Source: Basfia succiniciproducens
Lineage (GTDB): Bacteria > Pseudomonadota > Gammaproteobacteria > Enterobacterales > Pasteurellaceae
DNA: 64,000 nucleotides
NCBI RefSeq assembly: GCF_011455875.1
Contig: NZ_CP015031.1
Span: 911,405 to 975,404, forward strand
Reading direction: 5' to 3'
This document shows, piece after piece, positions 17,005-26,130 of this stretch (position 1 is its first letter; each line of letters begins with the position of its first letter). The translations under genes and the position numbers were made by a program. The notes beneath the pieces are model-generated. The model was not told the DNA's origin. It searched no databases and worked only from the letters and a program-made list of their open reading frames with translations.

Positions 17005-18603
17005 TTAATGTCTAAAATGTCTCATTTTAGTTAAAACCATCACCATATTATGTTCATCCGCCGCGTCAATCACTTCTTGGTCGCGCATTGAACCGCCCGG
17101 GTGGATAACGCATTCGATTCCCACTTCGGCGGCGGCGTCGATGCCGTCACGGAACGGGAAGAAGGCGTCAGATGCCATCACGCAGCCTTTCACTTCAAGG
17201 CCTTCGTCCTGTGCCTTGATACCGGCGATTTTTGCCGAATAGACTCGACTCATTTGGCCTGCGCCGATACCGATGGTTTGATTGTTTTTAGCATACACGA
17301 TAGCGTTGGATTTCACGAATTTCGCCACTTTCCAGCAGAACAGCATATCTTCCAATTCCTGTTTGGTCGGTTTACGTTTGCTCACCACTTCCAAATCATC
17401 AATACTCACAGCCCCTAAATCCGCATCCTGTACTAATAAACCGCCGTTTACCCGTTTAACATCTAGGCGTGCCTGCGGTTTGATCAGTTCGCCGCATGCC
17501 AATAAACGTACGTTTTTCTTACGTTTCACCACTTCTACCGCAGCAGCGGAAACCGTCGGCGCAATAATCACTTCCACAAATTGACGATCCACGATAGCCG
17601 TTGCCGTCGCTTCGTCTAATTCTCGGTTGAAGGCGATAATACCGCCGAATGCGGAAGTCGGGTCGGTTTGGTAGGCACGATTGTAAGCTTCCAACACATC
17701 TTTACCTAAGGCTACGCCGCACGGATTGGCATGTTTCACAATCACGCAAGCCGGCTCGTCAAAACTTTTTACACATTCCAACGCTGCGTCGGTATCAGCG
17801 ATATTGTTGTAAGAAAGGGCTTTACCTTGTAGTTGTTTGGCGGTAGATACGGAGGCTTCTTTAACCTCTTTTTCTACATAAAATGCCGCATTTTGATGAC
17901 TGTTTTCACCGTAACGCATGGTTTGTTTGCGGATAAAGTTGAGATTTAAAGTACGCGGGAATTGACCGCACTTCGCATCTTTGTCTTCTTCCTCGGCGGC
18001 AAAATACGGTTTCACCAGTTGACCGAAGTAATTGGCAATCATGGAATCATATTGTGCCGTATGTTCGAAGGCGCGAATGGCTAAATCGAAACGGGTTTCC
18101 AGCGTTAAGCTGTTTTGATTTTGATCCATTTCCGCCAAAATCATATGGAAATCCGCATTATTCACCACGATAGCTACATCTTTGTGGTTTTTCGCAGCAG
18201 AACGCACCATGGTCGGCCCGCCGATGTCGATATTTTCCACCGCATCTTCAAGGGTGCAATTCGGTTTTGCCACGGTTTGCGCAAAAGGATAAAGATTCAC
18301 AACCACCATATCGATACCTTCGATACCGTGTTTTTGCATCACTTCATCATCGGTACCGCGACGGCCTAAAATCCCGCCGTGTACTTTCGGGTGTAAGGTT
18401 TTCACCCGGCCGTCCATCATTTCGGGAAACCCGGTATAATCCGACACTTCCGTCACCGGCAAACCGCTGTCTGCCAATAATTTGGCGGTGCCGCCGGTTG
18501 ATAATAATTTAACACCACGTTGCACCAGGCCTTGTGCGAATTCCACAATACCGGTTTTGTCAGACACGCTTAATAAGGCTTGACGGATAGGACGAATTTG
18601 CAT
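17005..18603 (-). CDS. purH: Bifunctional AICAR transformylase/IMP cyclohydrolase
   Basis: 532 aa, last two steps to IMP. N-terminal cyclohydrolase domain (about 1-195): [47 protein letters not shown]-terminal transformylase domain (about 200-532): [27 protein letters not shown], and the C-terminal [10 protein letters not shown]. Full length. The promoter carries a perfect PurR palindrome, and purD follows in the same direction. An uptake signal at 17965 falls in the linker between domains. Confidence 0.98.
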   Translation of the reverse strand: MQIRPIRQALLSVSDKTGIVEFAQGLVQRGVKLLSTGGTAKLLADSGLPVTEVSDYTGFPEMMDGRVKTLHPKVHGGILGRRGTDDEVMQKHGIEGIDMVVVNLYPFAQTVAKPNCTLEDAVENIDIGGPTMVRSAAKNHKDVAIVVNNADFHMILAEMDQNQNSLTLETRFDLAIRAFEHTAQYDSMIANYFGQLVKPYFAAEEEDKDAKCGQFPRTLNLNFIRKQTMRYGENSHQNAAFYVEKEVKEASVSTAKQLQGKALSYNNIADTDAALECVKSFDEPACVIVKHANPCGVALGKDVLEAYNRAYQTDPTSAFGGIIAFNRELDEATATAIVDRQFVEVIIAPTVSAAAVEVVKRKKNVRLLACGELIKPQARLDVKRVNGGLLVQDADLGAVSIDDLEVVSKRKPTKQELEDMLFCWKVAKFVKSNAIVYAKNNQTIGIGAGQMSRVYSAKIAGIKAQDEGLEVKGCVMASDAFFPFRDGIDAAAEVGIECVIHPGGSMRDQEVIDAADEHNMVMVLTKMRHFRH

Positions 18604-18645
18604 TGATAATTTCCTTTAAATTTAAAGATAAATAAAAACGGAAAT

Positions 18646-18674
18646 ATTATAACGCAAACGTTTGCGCTTATACA
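18646..18674 (-). promoter_or_regulatory. purH promoter with PurR operator in the spacer
   Basis: Operator ACGCAAACGTTTGCGC at 18652-18667 matches the PurR consensus ACGCAAACGTTTGCGT except for the last base. On the minus strand the -10 TATAAT (18646-18651) abuts it, with a weak -35 (TGTATA, 18669-18674) at 17-base spacing. The repressor would sit between the two promoter boxes, blocking RNA polymerase when hypoxanthine or guanine is abundant. Confidence 0.9.
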
Positions 18675-18773
18675 GAAAAATATTCGTTTCAGATAAAATT
18701 TATTGACGAACAAACCTTGTCTTTCACTCCTTCCCATTATGAAAACACAGAAAAATCATGAAGTTGAATCAGG

Positions 18774-18803
18774 GGCTGTTGATCTTTTATAAACAGATCC
18801 TAG
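18774..18803. repeat. Short palindromic repeat, copy A
   Basis: GGGGCTGTTGATC...TAAACAGATCCTA, resembling the sequence at 31495-31518 (GGGTCTGTTTATTA...TAGACAGGCCCTA). Both sit just past minus-strand genes. Either a shared terminator form or two solo ends of a mobile element. Confidence 0.35.
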
Positions 18804-19288
18804 TTTTCAGTGGCAAATTCAATTAATTGCGGATTGGCTATACGTTGATAATCCTGTGTATTCAACAACAAAGAACGCTCTAAAGTACCGGCGTTAAACG
18901 CCAACTCTTCATAGATCCCAAATAAACCGGGATCCGCCACTAACTTTAGCTTTTCATGAAAACTGAAAGGCGGAATAGCGCCGAATACGCAATCGGTCAG
19001 TTCATGCACCTCGGCAGGGCTTGCCAAAGAAGCGCGCGTACCGCCTAATGCAAGGGCGATTTTTTGCAAATCGGCTTTTTTATTTGCCGGCAATATTGCC
19101 AGAACATGTTGTTTTATGCCGTTTCCTTTCACCACGCAAAGCAATGCTTTAGCTCCCTGTCCCAATTCCGTGCCTCTCATTTTAGCCACTTCTTCCGATT
19201 TACCGGCACGAGGGTGTTCAATAACCCGGAATGAAGCCCGGTTCTCCGTTAAAAGTGCGGTCAATTTTTCAAAAGTTTTTTCAGACAT
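18800..19288 (-). CDS. yeaK: YbaK/YeaK-type aminoacyl-tRNA deacylase
   Basis: 162 aa from the ATG at 19288, which has GGATG nine bases upstream; an ATG at 19300 is also in frame. Close to E. coli YeaK throughout: RVIEHPRAGKSEEVAKMRGTELGQGAKALLC, NGIKQHVLAILPANKKADL, GGTRASLASPAEVHELTDCVFGAIPPFSFH. The family hydrolyses mischarged aminoacyl-tRNAs in trans; the exact tRNA is not visible from sequence. Monocistronic. A short palindromic repeat starts right at the stop codon (18774-18801). Uptake signal at 19253. Confidence 0.88.
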   Translation of the reverse strand: MSEKTFEKLTALLTENRASFRVIEHPRAGKSEEVAKMRGTELGQGAKALLCVVKGNGIKQHVLAILPANKKADLQKIALALGGTRASLASPAEVHELTDCVFGAIPPFSFHEKLKLVADPGLFGIYEELAFNAGTLERSLLLNTQDYQRIANPQLIEFATEN

Positions 19289-19407
19289 ATTTACATCCAT
19301 AATAAAAAACGGAGTAAGACCACTCCATTCAACTAGATCTTGCCGTTATTCTAGCAAATTAGAAAAAATTAAAACCGATAAAAATAACCGACGCAGAAAT
19401 TTTACGC

Positions 19408-19437
19408 AAAAAAAAAAAGCCTGCTAATTAAGCAGGC
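19408..19437 (-). terminator. Strong terminator with no known gene upstream
   Basis: Minus-strand stem GCCTGCTTA / TAGCAGGC (about 8 bp, tight loop) followed by ten or more T. dsbD already has its own terminator at about 19791-19830, so this one would end a transcript beginning between 19438 and 19790, or catch dsbD read-through. Confidence 0.85.
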
Positions 19438-19790
19438 AAATTGTAAGGAAATTTAGATTTTGTAATATAGGGGTTCTATATTATCTAATGTTGTCAAGAC
19501 AAGGGGAATCTCAACAACGGAATGGAGTTTACTTCAAGTTTTTTTTTCATACAAGCTTACTAAAAAGAAAAAGTATTTTTACTAATAGTTAAAAATAAAC
19601 TTTACTGAAAGGATTTTGTTCCCTCTTTTTGTTGATTATTTGTGAAATTTTCTTTTCTAAAACGGTTTTTTATTAAAAACAAAATTTCCTTTGAAGCTAG
19701 GTCGTAAAAGGGCTAATGACACTTACCAAGTTAATCGTTTGCGTACCTTGAAAAATCTGATGAAGATAAAATATCGACAAAATTTAAAAT
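19438..19790 (-). other. Gene-free stretch that may encode a small RNA
   Basis: No coding frame. Contains inverted repeats TAATATAG / CTATATTA (19464-19484) and TTGTC / GACAA (19491-19502) close to the strong minus-strand terminator at 19408-19437. I cannot identify a convincing promoter. Match to a known RNA family was not recognised. Confidence 0.35.
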
Positions 19791-19831
19791 AAAAAAACAG
19801 CACGATTTTTAACAAAATTCATGCTGTTTAA
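19790..19831 (-). terminator. Terminator of dsbD
   Basis: Minus-strand stem AAACAGCA(T)GA / TC(G)TGCTGTTT with a loop of about 15 bases, followed by seven T. It begins about 65 bases past the dsbD stop. Confidence 0.75.
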
Positions 19832-19896
19832 AACTCATCCAACCACTTAAAATTTACAATTTTTCGTGTTTGCAACTGAAAAAAACAGTTAACTCT

Positions 19897-21609
19897 TCAT
19901 AAATACTTTTCAATTAATGAAAGAAATTGCTTTGCATTTAAAAAGCCGGTAATACGGGAGTTAACAATTTCATTCCCCTGCCGGTCAAAGAAAATAATCG
20001 TCGGCAAACCCAATACGGATAGTTTTTCCATTAATTCGGCATTTTCAGGGCTATTTTTAGTCATATCCACCTGAAGCAATAAAACCTGTTCAAACTTATG
20101 TTTAACATCGGGATGAGAAAAAGTATATTTTTCAAATTCTTTGCAAGCTACACACCAATCGGCATAAAGATCCAACATGGCAATGGCTTTAGGATTACTG
20201 GTTAACGCCTGCTTTAGTTGCGCATAGTTATTGATCTGCTTAAAACGCGTCGAAGATGAAATTTCCGATTTTTCCACCGCACTTTGAGGATTACCAGCAG
20301 GAGCCGAATAATCACCCCAGATAAAATTCTGCAACGGACGAACGGCAATCATCGCTAAAATAAGAAATAAAATCCGCAGCGACCGGCCTAATTTTCCTTT
20401 TGGCATAGAAAATGAAAGCCAGGCAAAAAAACTCACCGTCAACAATGACCAAAGCAGATTTTCCCACATACCCGGCAGTACCCGAGCAAGCAGAAATACA
20501 GGTAATGCAAGCAATACAAAGCCGAAAGCGGTTTTTACTTTTTCCATCCATGCGCCGGATTTCGGTAGAATCCGATTACCGAATACCGTGATGAGTACCA
20601 AAGGCATCCCCATACCAAGGGCTAACAAATAAAGGGTAATAGCACCGAAAAATAAATCACCGGTTTGCGCCACATAAAGCAAGGCACCGGACAACGGCGC
20701 CGAAGTGCACGGCGAGGCTATTAATCCCGCAATCATGCCCATAATAAATACCCCGCCTAAGGCGCCGCTCTGCTGTTTTTGGCTGAATAAAGCTAATTTT
20801 GTTTGTAACGAACTAGGTAACTGCAGGTTAAATAAGCCGAACATAGAAAGCGCTAAAAGCACAAAAACAGCGGAAAGCGTCACCAATACATAAGGGCTTT
20901 GCAAGGCAACCTGAAACGGCAGCCCGATTGCAGCGACAATCAAGCCAAGCAAAGTGTAGGTCAATGCCATACCTTGTACATAAACAAAACTTAATAATAA
21001 CGCACGCCCTGTGCTTGCTCGTTTTCCTTGCCCGATAACGATAGCGGACAACAGCGGCAACATCGGCAAAACGCAAGGCGTAAAGGCAAGACCAATGCCC
21101 AGCAGAAAGAACCCAAATACCGCATATTTACTTTTTAACAAATTTTGAGACAGGCTGTCCTGAGCCGTCAACGTTTGTGATTCCTGCCCTATAGGCAAGC
21201 TAGCTAATTCAAGCACTGTAGTTTCGGGCGGATAACAAAAACCTTTCGTACACCCTTGATAAGTGACTTCCAGCCGACTTGCCGCATTTTGTTCATTAAC
21301 GGGAACCGCAAGAAATAATTCATGACGAAAAATCTCTGTTTCGCCAAAAAATTCATCCTGATGTTTATCGGCTTGCGGATAGATAATTTCACCGATTTTG
21401 CTGTTTTCGCCGGTAATACGCAGTTCTTTTTTATAAAGATAATAATTATCCGCAATTTTCCAGTGTAAGTTTATTTGCGCATCTTGCTTATTTGCCGACA
21501 AAATAAAAGCTTCATGAGGCTTTAAAAACTGGGGTTTGCCGGTAAAAAGCCCACTATGCGCAACAAATGTTGTCAAACTTAAAATCAAAAAAAGTAAAAA
21601 ATTTCTCAT
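19897..21609 (-). CDS. dsbD: Thiol:disulfide interchange protein DsbD
   Basis: 570 aa. It passes electrons from cytoplasmic thioredoxin across the inner membrane to DsbC, DsbG and CcmG. Signal peptide 1-19; N-terminal immunoglobulin-like domain with CTKGFCYP (two active cysteines); eight-helix core with FTPCVLPMLPLLSAI and SPCTSAPLSGALL (one cysteine each); C-terminal thioredoxin domain with YADWCVACKEFE. All six catalytic cysteines are present. Monocistronic with its own terminator. Uptake signal at 20276 falls in the linker before the thioredoxin domain. Confidence 0.96.
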   Translation of the reverse strand: MRNFLLFLILSLTTFVAHSGLFTGKPQFLKPHEAFILSANKQDAQINLHWKIADNYYLYKKELRITGENSKIGEIIYPQADKHQDEFFGETEIFRHELFLAVPVNEQNAASRLEVTYQGCTKGFCYPPETTVLELASLPIGQESQTLTAQDSLSQNLLKSKYAVFGFFLLGIGLAFTPCVLPMLPLLSAIVIGQGKRASTGRALLLSFVYVQGMALTYTLLGLIVAAIGLPFQVALQSPYVLVTLSAVFVLLALSMFGLFNLQLPSSLQTKLALFSQKQQSGALGGVFIMGMIAGLIASPCTSAPLSGALLYVAQTGDLFFGAITLYLLALGMGMPLVLITVFGNRILPKSGAWMEKVKTAFGFVLLALPVFLLARVLPGMWENLLWSLLTVSFFAWLSFSMPKGKLGRSLRILFLILAMIAVRPLQNFIWGDYSAPAGNPQSAVEKSEISSSTRFKQINNYAQLKQALTSNPKAIAMLDLYADWCVACKEFEKYTFSHPDVKHKFEQVLLLQVDMTKNSPENAELMEKLSVLGLPTIIFFDRQGNEIVNSRITGFLNAKQFLSLIEKYL

Positions 21610-21716
21610 TAGCCAAACAATATCAAAAAGGGAAACTAAGCGGGAATTCTAGCATAAGATAATGAATAAAAAAGTGTAATTTCTACGGATAAGCTAAAAC
21701 GGCCAGGTATTTTTAT

Positions 21717-22265
21717 CTATTTGATAATCAAAAGATTAAATACGGACTCTATATCACCGACAATTACACTCGGATCCGGCAATTCGCCTTTTTCCACAAA
21801 ATAGCGAATGGTTCCCAGTGAAACAATAGCAAATAAATAACCTTGAAAATCCAGTTCTTCACTGCTTTGAGGCTGCTCTCTTACCGCTTGCTTAATATAT
21901 TCTTCTTTAATAACCAGCGCTAAATCTTTATATAAATGAATGCGAGGGTTCTCAATTTTACCGATTAAATGAATTAAATCGCGATGTTGCCAAAAAATGG
22001 GCACCATTTTTTGCGCAAATTCGGTGGTAGGAATCGAAAATCGGTTTTCAAAGTTTTCCGTTAACAATTGTTTAATCTCATCAACCAGCATAAGCGCGAC
22101 CGCATGCTTATTTTGAAAATGCTTATAAAAAGTAGAACGGTTAATTTGCGCGCGGTCCAAAATATCCTGTACCACAATATGTTCAAACCCTTTTTCTTCC
22201 AATAATTCTAAAAATACGTGCCGAATAAGCCCTAAGGTTTTTGTTATGCGGATATCCTGTTTCAA
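21717..22265 (-). CDS. TetR/AcrR family transcriptional regulator of the export operon
   Basis: 182 aa. N-terminal helix-turn-helix (about 10-55): the recognition helix region reads RAQINRSTFYKHFQNKHAVALML, a typical TetR pattern. The C-terminal ligand domain is not informative. It is divergent from the hlyD-rbbA-yhhJ-OMF operon with 145 bases between starts, which holds a 9-bp inverted repeat and a good promoter. By analogy with AcrR-type regulators it probably represses that operon and itself; the ligand is unknown. Confidence 0.88.
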   Translation of the reverse strand: MKQDIRITKTLGLIRHVFLELLEEKGFEHIVVQDILDRAQINRSTFYKHFQNKHAVALMLVDEIKQLLTENFENRFSIPTTEFAQKMVPIFWQHRDLIHLIGKIENPRIHLYKDLALVIKEEYIKQAVREQPQSSEELDFQGYLFAIVSLGTIRYFVEKGELPDPSVIVGDIESVFNLLIIK

Positions 22266-22292
22266 TGCCTGTATTCTCCCTTTCCCTCAAAT

Positions 22293-22341
22293 AACCGACA
22301 ATTTAGCTAATTTTGTAGGAATAAGCAACATTTTGTCGGTT
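22293..22341. promoter_or_regulatory. Inverted repeat, candidate TetR-family operator
   Basis: AACCGACAA (22293-22301) and TTGTCGGTT (22333-22341) are perfect inverted copies with centres 40 bp apart, close to four helical turns. They lie between the divergent regulator and export genes, just upstream of the export promoter. Confidence 0.55.
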
Positions 22342-22349
22342 TTTGATGG

Positions 22350-22378
22350 TTGAGCTTGACCGCCTTGCTTTTTATAAT
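22350..22378 (+). promoter_or_regulatory. Promoter of the tripartite export operon
   Basis: -35 TTGAGC (22350-22355), 17-base spacer, -10 TATAAT (22373-22378). The first gene starts at 22411 with AAAGGAATC as its ribosome site. Confidence 0.75.
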
Positions 22379-22410
22379 TCGTAAATCTGTCAGTTTAAAA
22401 AGGAATCACC

Positions 22411-23391
22411 ATGAAAGCGAAATATGTTGTTGCCATACTTGCGGCGGTTGCCGTTGCGGGCGGAACCATCTGGTATAACGCTCAATTAAAAGCCGAGAAA
22501 TTAGCCGGTATTGCCGCTGTCAACGGCCGTTTAGAACTGAAACGACTGGATATTGCCACGCTATATGCGGGGCGGGTGGAAGAAATGTACGTGCAGGAAG
22601 GCGATGAAGTGCAACCCGGGCAAAACCTTGCCCGTCTTTCTTCCAGCATCTCACAAACCCAGGTGGACGCCGCCAATGCGCAAAAACAACGGGCGCAGGA
22701 AGCCGTCACCCGTGCCGTCGCGCAAATCGATTCCCAGCAGCAACAGCTTAAAGTAGCGAAATTAGAATTGGATAACGCGCAAAAATTGCGCCGTGATAAT
22801 CTGGTGTCTGCCAGTGAATTAGAACGCCGGCAGGCAAATTATCGTGCAGCGGTAGCGGCGGTAAATACGGCGAAAGCCGCTAAAGCGGAAGCGGATGCCG
22901 CCGTGAATCAGGCTCAGGCCCAATTGGAACAGGCCCTATCGCAAAACAGCGACATGCTGATCAAGGCGCCGAAAGCAGGCTGGGTGGAATATCAAATTGC
23001 CGAAGTGGGAAACGTACTCGGCATCGGCGGTCGCGTAGTGAGTCTGCTGGATCCCACCGATACTTATATCAATGTGTTCTTAACTTCCGCTCAATCCAAT
23101 CAGGTCAAGGTGGGCGAAGAGGCGCGCATTGTGGTTGACGGTATGAATGCGGTTTTCCCGGCTAAAATCACCTATGTTGCGGCGGATGCGCAATTTACGC
23201 CGAAATCGGTGGAAACCACGGAGGAACGGGCAAAATTAATGTTCAAAGTGAAATTGCAGATTCCCGCCGAAATCGCCCTTCAATACAATAAACTGCTGAA
23301 AGGCGGTATGACCGCATTGGGTTATGTGAAATACGGACAAGAGGCGCTATGGCCGGAAAATCTGACCGTGAAACTTCCGCAAGGTGAATAA
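22411..23391 (+). CDS. HlyD/EmrA-type periplasmic adaptor (YhiI-like)
   Basis: 326 aa membrane-fusion protein. N-terminal membrane anchor (about 5-22, YVVAILAAVAVAGGTIWY), biotinyl-lipoyl-like halves (RVEEMYVQEGDEVQPGQNLARL and IKAPKAGWVEYQIAEVGNVLGIGG) around a long coiled-coil hairpin (about 80-185, Ala/Gln rich), then a beta-barrel domain. It links the inner-membrane ABC transporter to the outer-membrane channel encoded downstream. First gene of the operon; two bases separate it from the next start. E. coli YhiI is the neighbour of rbbA-yhhJ in the same order. Confidence 0.9.
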   Translation: MKAKYVVAILAAVAVAGGTIWYNAQLKAEKLAGIAAVNGRLELKRLDIATLYAGRVEEMYVQEGDEVQPGQNLARLSSSISQTQVDAANAQKQRAQEAVTRAVAQIDSQQQQLKVAKLELDNAQKLRRDNLVSASELERRQANYRAAVAAVNTAKAAKAEADAAVNQAQAQLEQALSQNSDMLIKAPKAGWVEYQIAEVGNVLGIGGRVVSLLDPTDTYINVFLTSAQSNQVKVGEEARIVVDGMNAVFPAKITYVAADAQFTPKSVETTEERAKLMFKVKLQIPAEIALQYNKLLKGGMTALGYVKYGQEALWPENLTVKLPQGE

Positions 23392-23393
23392 AG

Positions 23394-26129
23394 ATGGCGG
23401 ATACATTACTTGCCGTGCAGGTGGATAAGCTTAAACATTGTTACGGAAAAACCACCGCACTTTGCGACCTGTCATTACAGATTCCGCGCGGTAAAATCAT
23501 CGGCTTGATCGGTCCCGACGGCGTGGGTAAATCCACGCTGTTGTCGCTGATTGCCGGCGTAAAAATTATTCAATCCGGCAGCGTAACCGTCTTCGGTCTC
23601 AATGTAGCGGAAAAAAAGGCGCGCGACCTGTTATCCCACAAAATTGCCTTTATGCCGCAGGGTCTGGGTAAAAATCTTTATCTGACTTTATCAATTTATG
23701 AAAATATTGATTTTCACGCCCGTCTTTTCGGGCTGCCCAAAGCCCATCGCAAAGCGCGCATCGAACGTCTTTTAAACGCGACCGGTCTGGCGCCCTTTGC
23801 GGATCGCGCGGCGGGCAAACTGTCCGGCGGAATGAAACAAAAGCTCAGTCTTTGTTGCGCCTTGGTACACAGTCCCGATTTACTTATTTTAGACGAACCT
23901 ACCACCGGTGTAGACCCCCTCTCCCGTCGCCAATTCTGGCAATTGGTGGAGGATCTGCGTCGGGAAACGCCGGGCATGACGGTGATCGTCGCGACCGCCT
24001 ATATTGACGAGGCGGAAGGTTTTGAACAGGTCATTGCCATGGATGACGGCAAGCTGATTGCCTATAAGCCGACCAAACAGCTGATTGCGGAAACCGAAAG
24101 CGAAAATCTGGAACAGGCCTATGTAAAATTGCTGCCGGCGGACAAACGCGGGTCGGGGAAGGGCTTGACCATCCCGCCTTTCGAAGTCGATGCGAACGAG
24201 CCGCCCGTTATTGTTGCGGAAGGATTAACCAAACGTTTCGGCGATTTTACTTCGGTGGATAATGTCAGTTTTACCATTCCTAAAGGGGAAATCTTCGGCT
24301 TTTTGGGTTCCAACGGCTGCGGCAAATCCACCACCATGAAAATGCTCACCGGTTTACTCGACCCTAGCGAAGGTACGGCAACCTTATTGGGACAGCCCAT
24401 TGACGCCAGCAATATAGATACCCGCAAACGAGTGGGTTATATGTCGCAGGCATTCTCGTTATATGAAGAATTGACGGTACGCGAGAACCTGGAATTGCAC
24501 GCAAAACTGTTCCAGATTCCGCCGGCACAATGGAATACCTATGTTCATTCCGCCATGGAACAATTCGATCTCGCCGATCTGGCGGATGAAAAACCCTCTT
24601 CCCTGCCCTTGGGCATTCGTCAGCGTTTACAACTCGCCGCCGCCTGTTTGCACAAACCCGAACTGTTAATTTTAGACGAACCCACCTCCGGCGTGGATCC
24701 TGCGGCACGGGATATGTTCTGGGAATATTTGATTAAACTCTCCCGCGAGGATCGCATCACCATTTTCGTCACCACCCATTTTATGAACGAAGCCGCCCGC
24801 TGCGACCGCATTTCCTTTATGCACCGCGGACGCGTACTGGCTGTAGGAACGCCGGAAGAATTACGAACCGGCAAAAATGCAGCGACCCTGGAAGAAGCTT
24901 TTATCATTTATCTGGAAGAACAGGCGGACGACATTACCGCGCCAAGCAATGAAACCGGCCAAAGTGCGGTCAAAAATGACGAAGTTTTACCGCCAGCTGA
25001 AGGATTATGGACATGGTGGTCTTTAATCTGGACCTTTGCCGTGCGTGAAGGTAAAGAGCTGCTGCGGGATAATATCCGCTTATTCTTTGCTTTTTGCGGA
25101 CCAATTATTATGTTGATGGCAATGGCGGGCAGCATTTCCTTTGATATTAATCCGTCAAACTTCAAAGTATTGGATCACGATAACAGTTCCGCAAGCCGTA
25201 AGTTTGTAGAATACTTCACCGGTTCGCCATATTTCATCAGACAGGCGGATCTTCATTCGGTGGATGAAATCAACCCGGCCCTGCAGACCGGCGAAATCAA
25301 ATTAGTGATTGAAATCCCGATTGATTTCGGCAAGAAAATGTTAAACGGTCAACAACCTGAAGTGGGGCTGTTTATTGACGGTGCCTTCCCTTCCGTAGCG
25401 GAAAATCTAAACGGTTCCGCCTCCGGGGTGATTCGCCAATATATAACGGAAACCCTGAAAGAACAGGGATTTAACCCTCCGTCTAACGCCGCCACCGAGA
25501 CTCGTTTCGTTTATAATCAGGACTTTAAAAGTGTTTATGCGATAACGCCGGGCATCATTATGCTGGCGATGATTTTAATTCCGGCAATGATGACGGCTCT
25601 CGGCGTAGTACGGGAACGGGAAATCGGTTCGATTATGAACTTGTACGGTTCACCGGCCTCCAAACTTCAATTTTTACTGGGCAAACAATTACCCTATATA
25701 TTACTGTCTTTTCTCAGTTATCTGCTGTTAGTGACGGTATCCATTGTGATCTTTGGCGTCCCCATTAAAGGCTCGATATTTGCGATGTTTTTCGGCTGCT
25801 TGATAGGCATTTGCGCTTCAACGGCATTCGGTTTATTCGTTTCCAGTTTTGTCAAATCGCAAGTCGCTGCAATTTTTGCCACCGCCATTATCAGCATTGT
25901 ACCAGCCATTAATCTGGCGGGGATCTTCTATCCGACTTCTGCGTTGGACGAACATTTGTTAATGGTATCCCAAATATTCCCCGGCGCATGGTTTCAAAAT
26001 ATCAGTCTGGGCGGTTTCACCAAAGGATTGGGATTTGCCGAATTAAGTTCGAATTATCTTCAGCTGGCTATTATCTATGCAATGTATATTAGTCTTGCCG
26101 TGCTGTTCTTAAAGAAACAGGAGAAATAA
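23394..26129 (+). CDS. rbbA: RbbA-like ABC transporter: two ATPase domains fused to an ABC-2 permease
   Basis: 911 aa, the length I recall for E. coli RbbA. NBD1 (about 5-240): Walker A GPDGVGKST, signature LSGGMKQK, Walker B LLILDEPT. NBD2 (about 275-500): Walker A GSNGCGKST, Walker B LLILDEPT, but the signature reads LPLGIRQRL in place of LSGG. Residues about 550-911 are an ABC-2 permease with six helices (one early, five late) around a periplasmic domain. RbbA was described as ribosome-associated, but this operon context points to export. An uptake signal at 24962 encodes QSAVKN in the linker between NBD2 and the permease. Confidence 0.9.
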   Translation: MADTLLAVQVDKLKHCYGKTTALCDLSLQIPRGKIIGLIGPDGVGKSTLLSLIAGVKIIQSGSVTVFGLNVAEKKARDLLSHKIAFMPQGLGKNLYLTLSIYENIDFHARLFGLPKAHRKARIERLLNATGLAPFADRAAGKLSGGMKQKLSLCCALVHSPDLLILDEPTTGVDPLSRRQFWQLVEDLRRETPGMTVIVATAYIDEAEGFEQVIAMDDGKLIAYKPTKQLIAETESENLEQAYVKLLPADKRGSGKGLTIPPFEVDANEPPVIVAEGLTKRFGDFTSVDNVSFTIPKGEIFGFLGSNGCGKSTTMKMLTGLLDPSEGTATLLGQPIDASNIDTRKRVGYMSQAFSLYEELTVRENLELHAKLFQIPPAQWNTYVHSAMEQFDLADLADEKPSSLPLGIRQRLQLAAACLHKPELLILDEPTSGVDPAARDMFWEYLIKLSREDRITIFVTTHFMNEAARCDRISFMHRGRVLAVGTPEELRTGKNAATLEEAFIIYLEEQADDITAPSNETGQSAVKNDEVLPPAEGLWTWWSLIWTFAVREGKELLRDNIRLFFAFCGPIIMLMAMAGSISFDINPSNFKVLDHDNSSASRKFVEYFTGSPYFIRQADLHSVDEINPALQTGEIKLVIEIPIDFGKKMLNGQQPEVGLFIDGAFPSVAENLNGSASGVIRQYITETLKEQGFNPPSNAATETRFVYNQDFKSVYAITPGIIMLAMILIPAMMTALGVVREREIGSIMNLYGSPASKLQFLLGKQLPYILLSFLSYLLLVTVSIVIFGVPIKGSIFAMFFGCLIGICASTAFGLFVSSFVKSQVAAIFATAIISIVPAINLAGIFYPTSALDEHLLMVSQIFPGAWFQNISLGGFTKGLGFAELSSNYLQLAIIYAMYISLAVLFLKKQEK

Positions 26130-26130
26130 A

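Noticed and set aside
15738-18512. Many plus-strand frames antisense to purD and purH
   Set aside because: Shadows of the GC-richer purD/purH coding strands; no starts, no similarity.
19438-19600. CsrB-like or 6S-like RNA
   Set aside because: GGA motifs are on the wrong strand for the terminator, and no 6S pattern is visible.
22356-22378. TTGACC as the -35 of the export promoter
   Set aside because: Only 11 bases from TATAAT; TTGAGC at 22350 gives the right 17.
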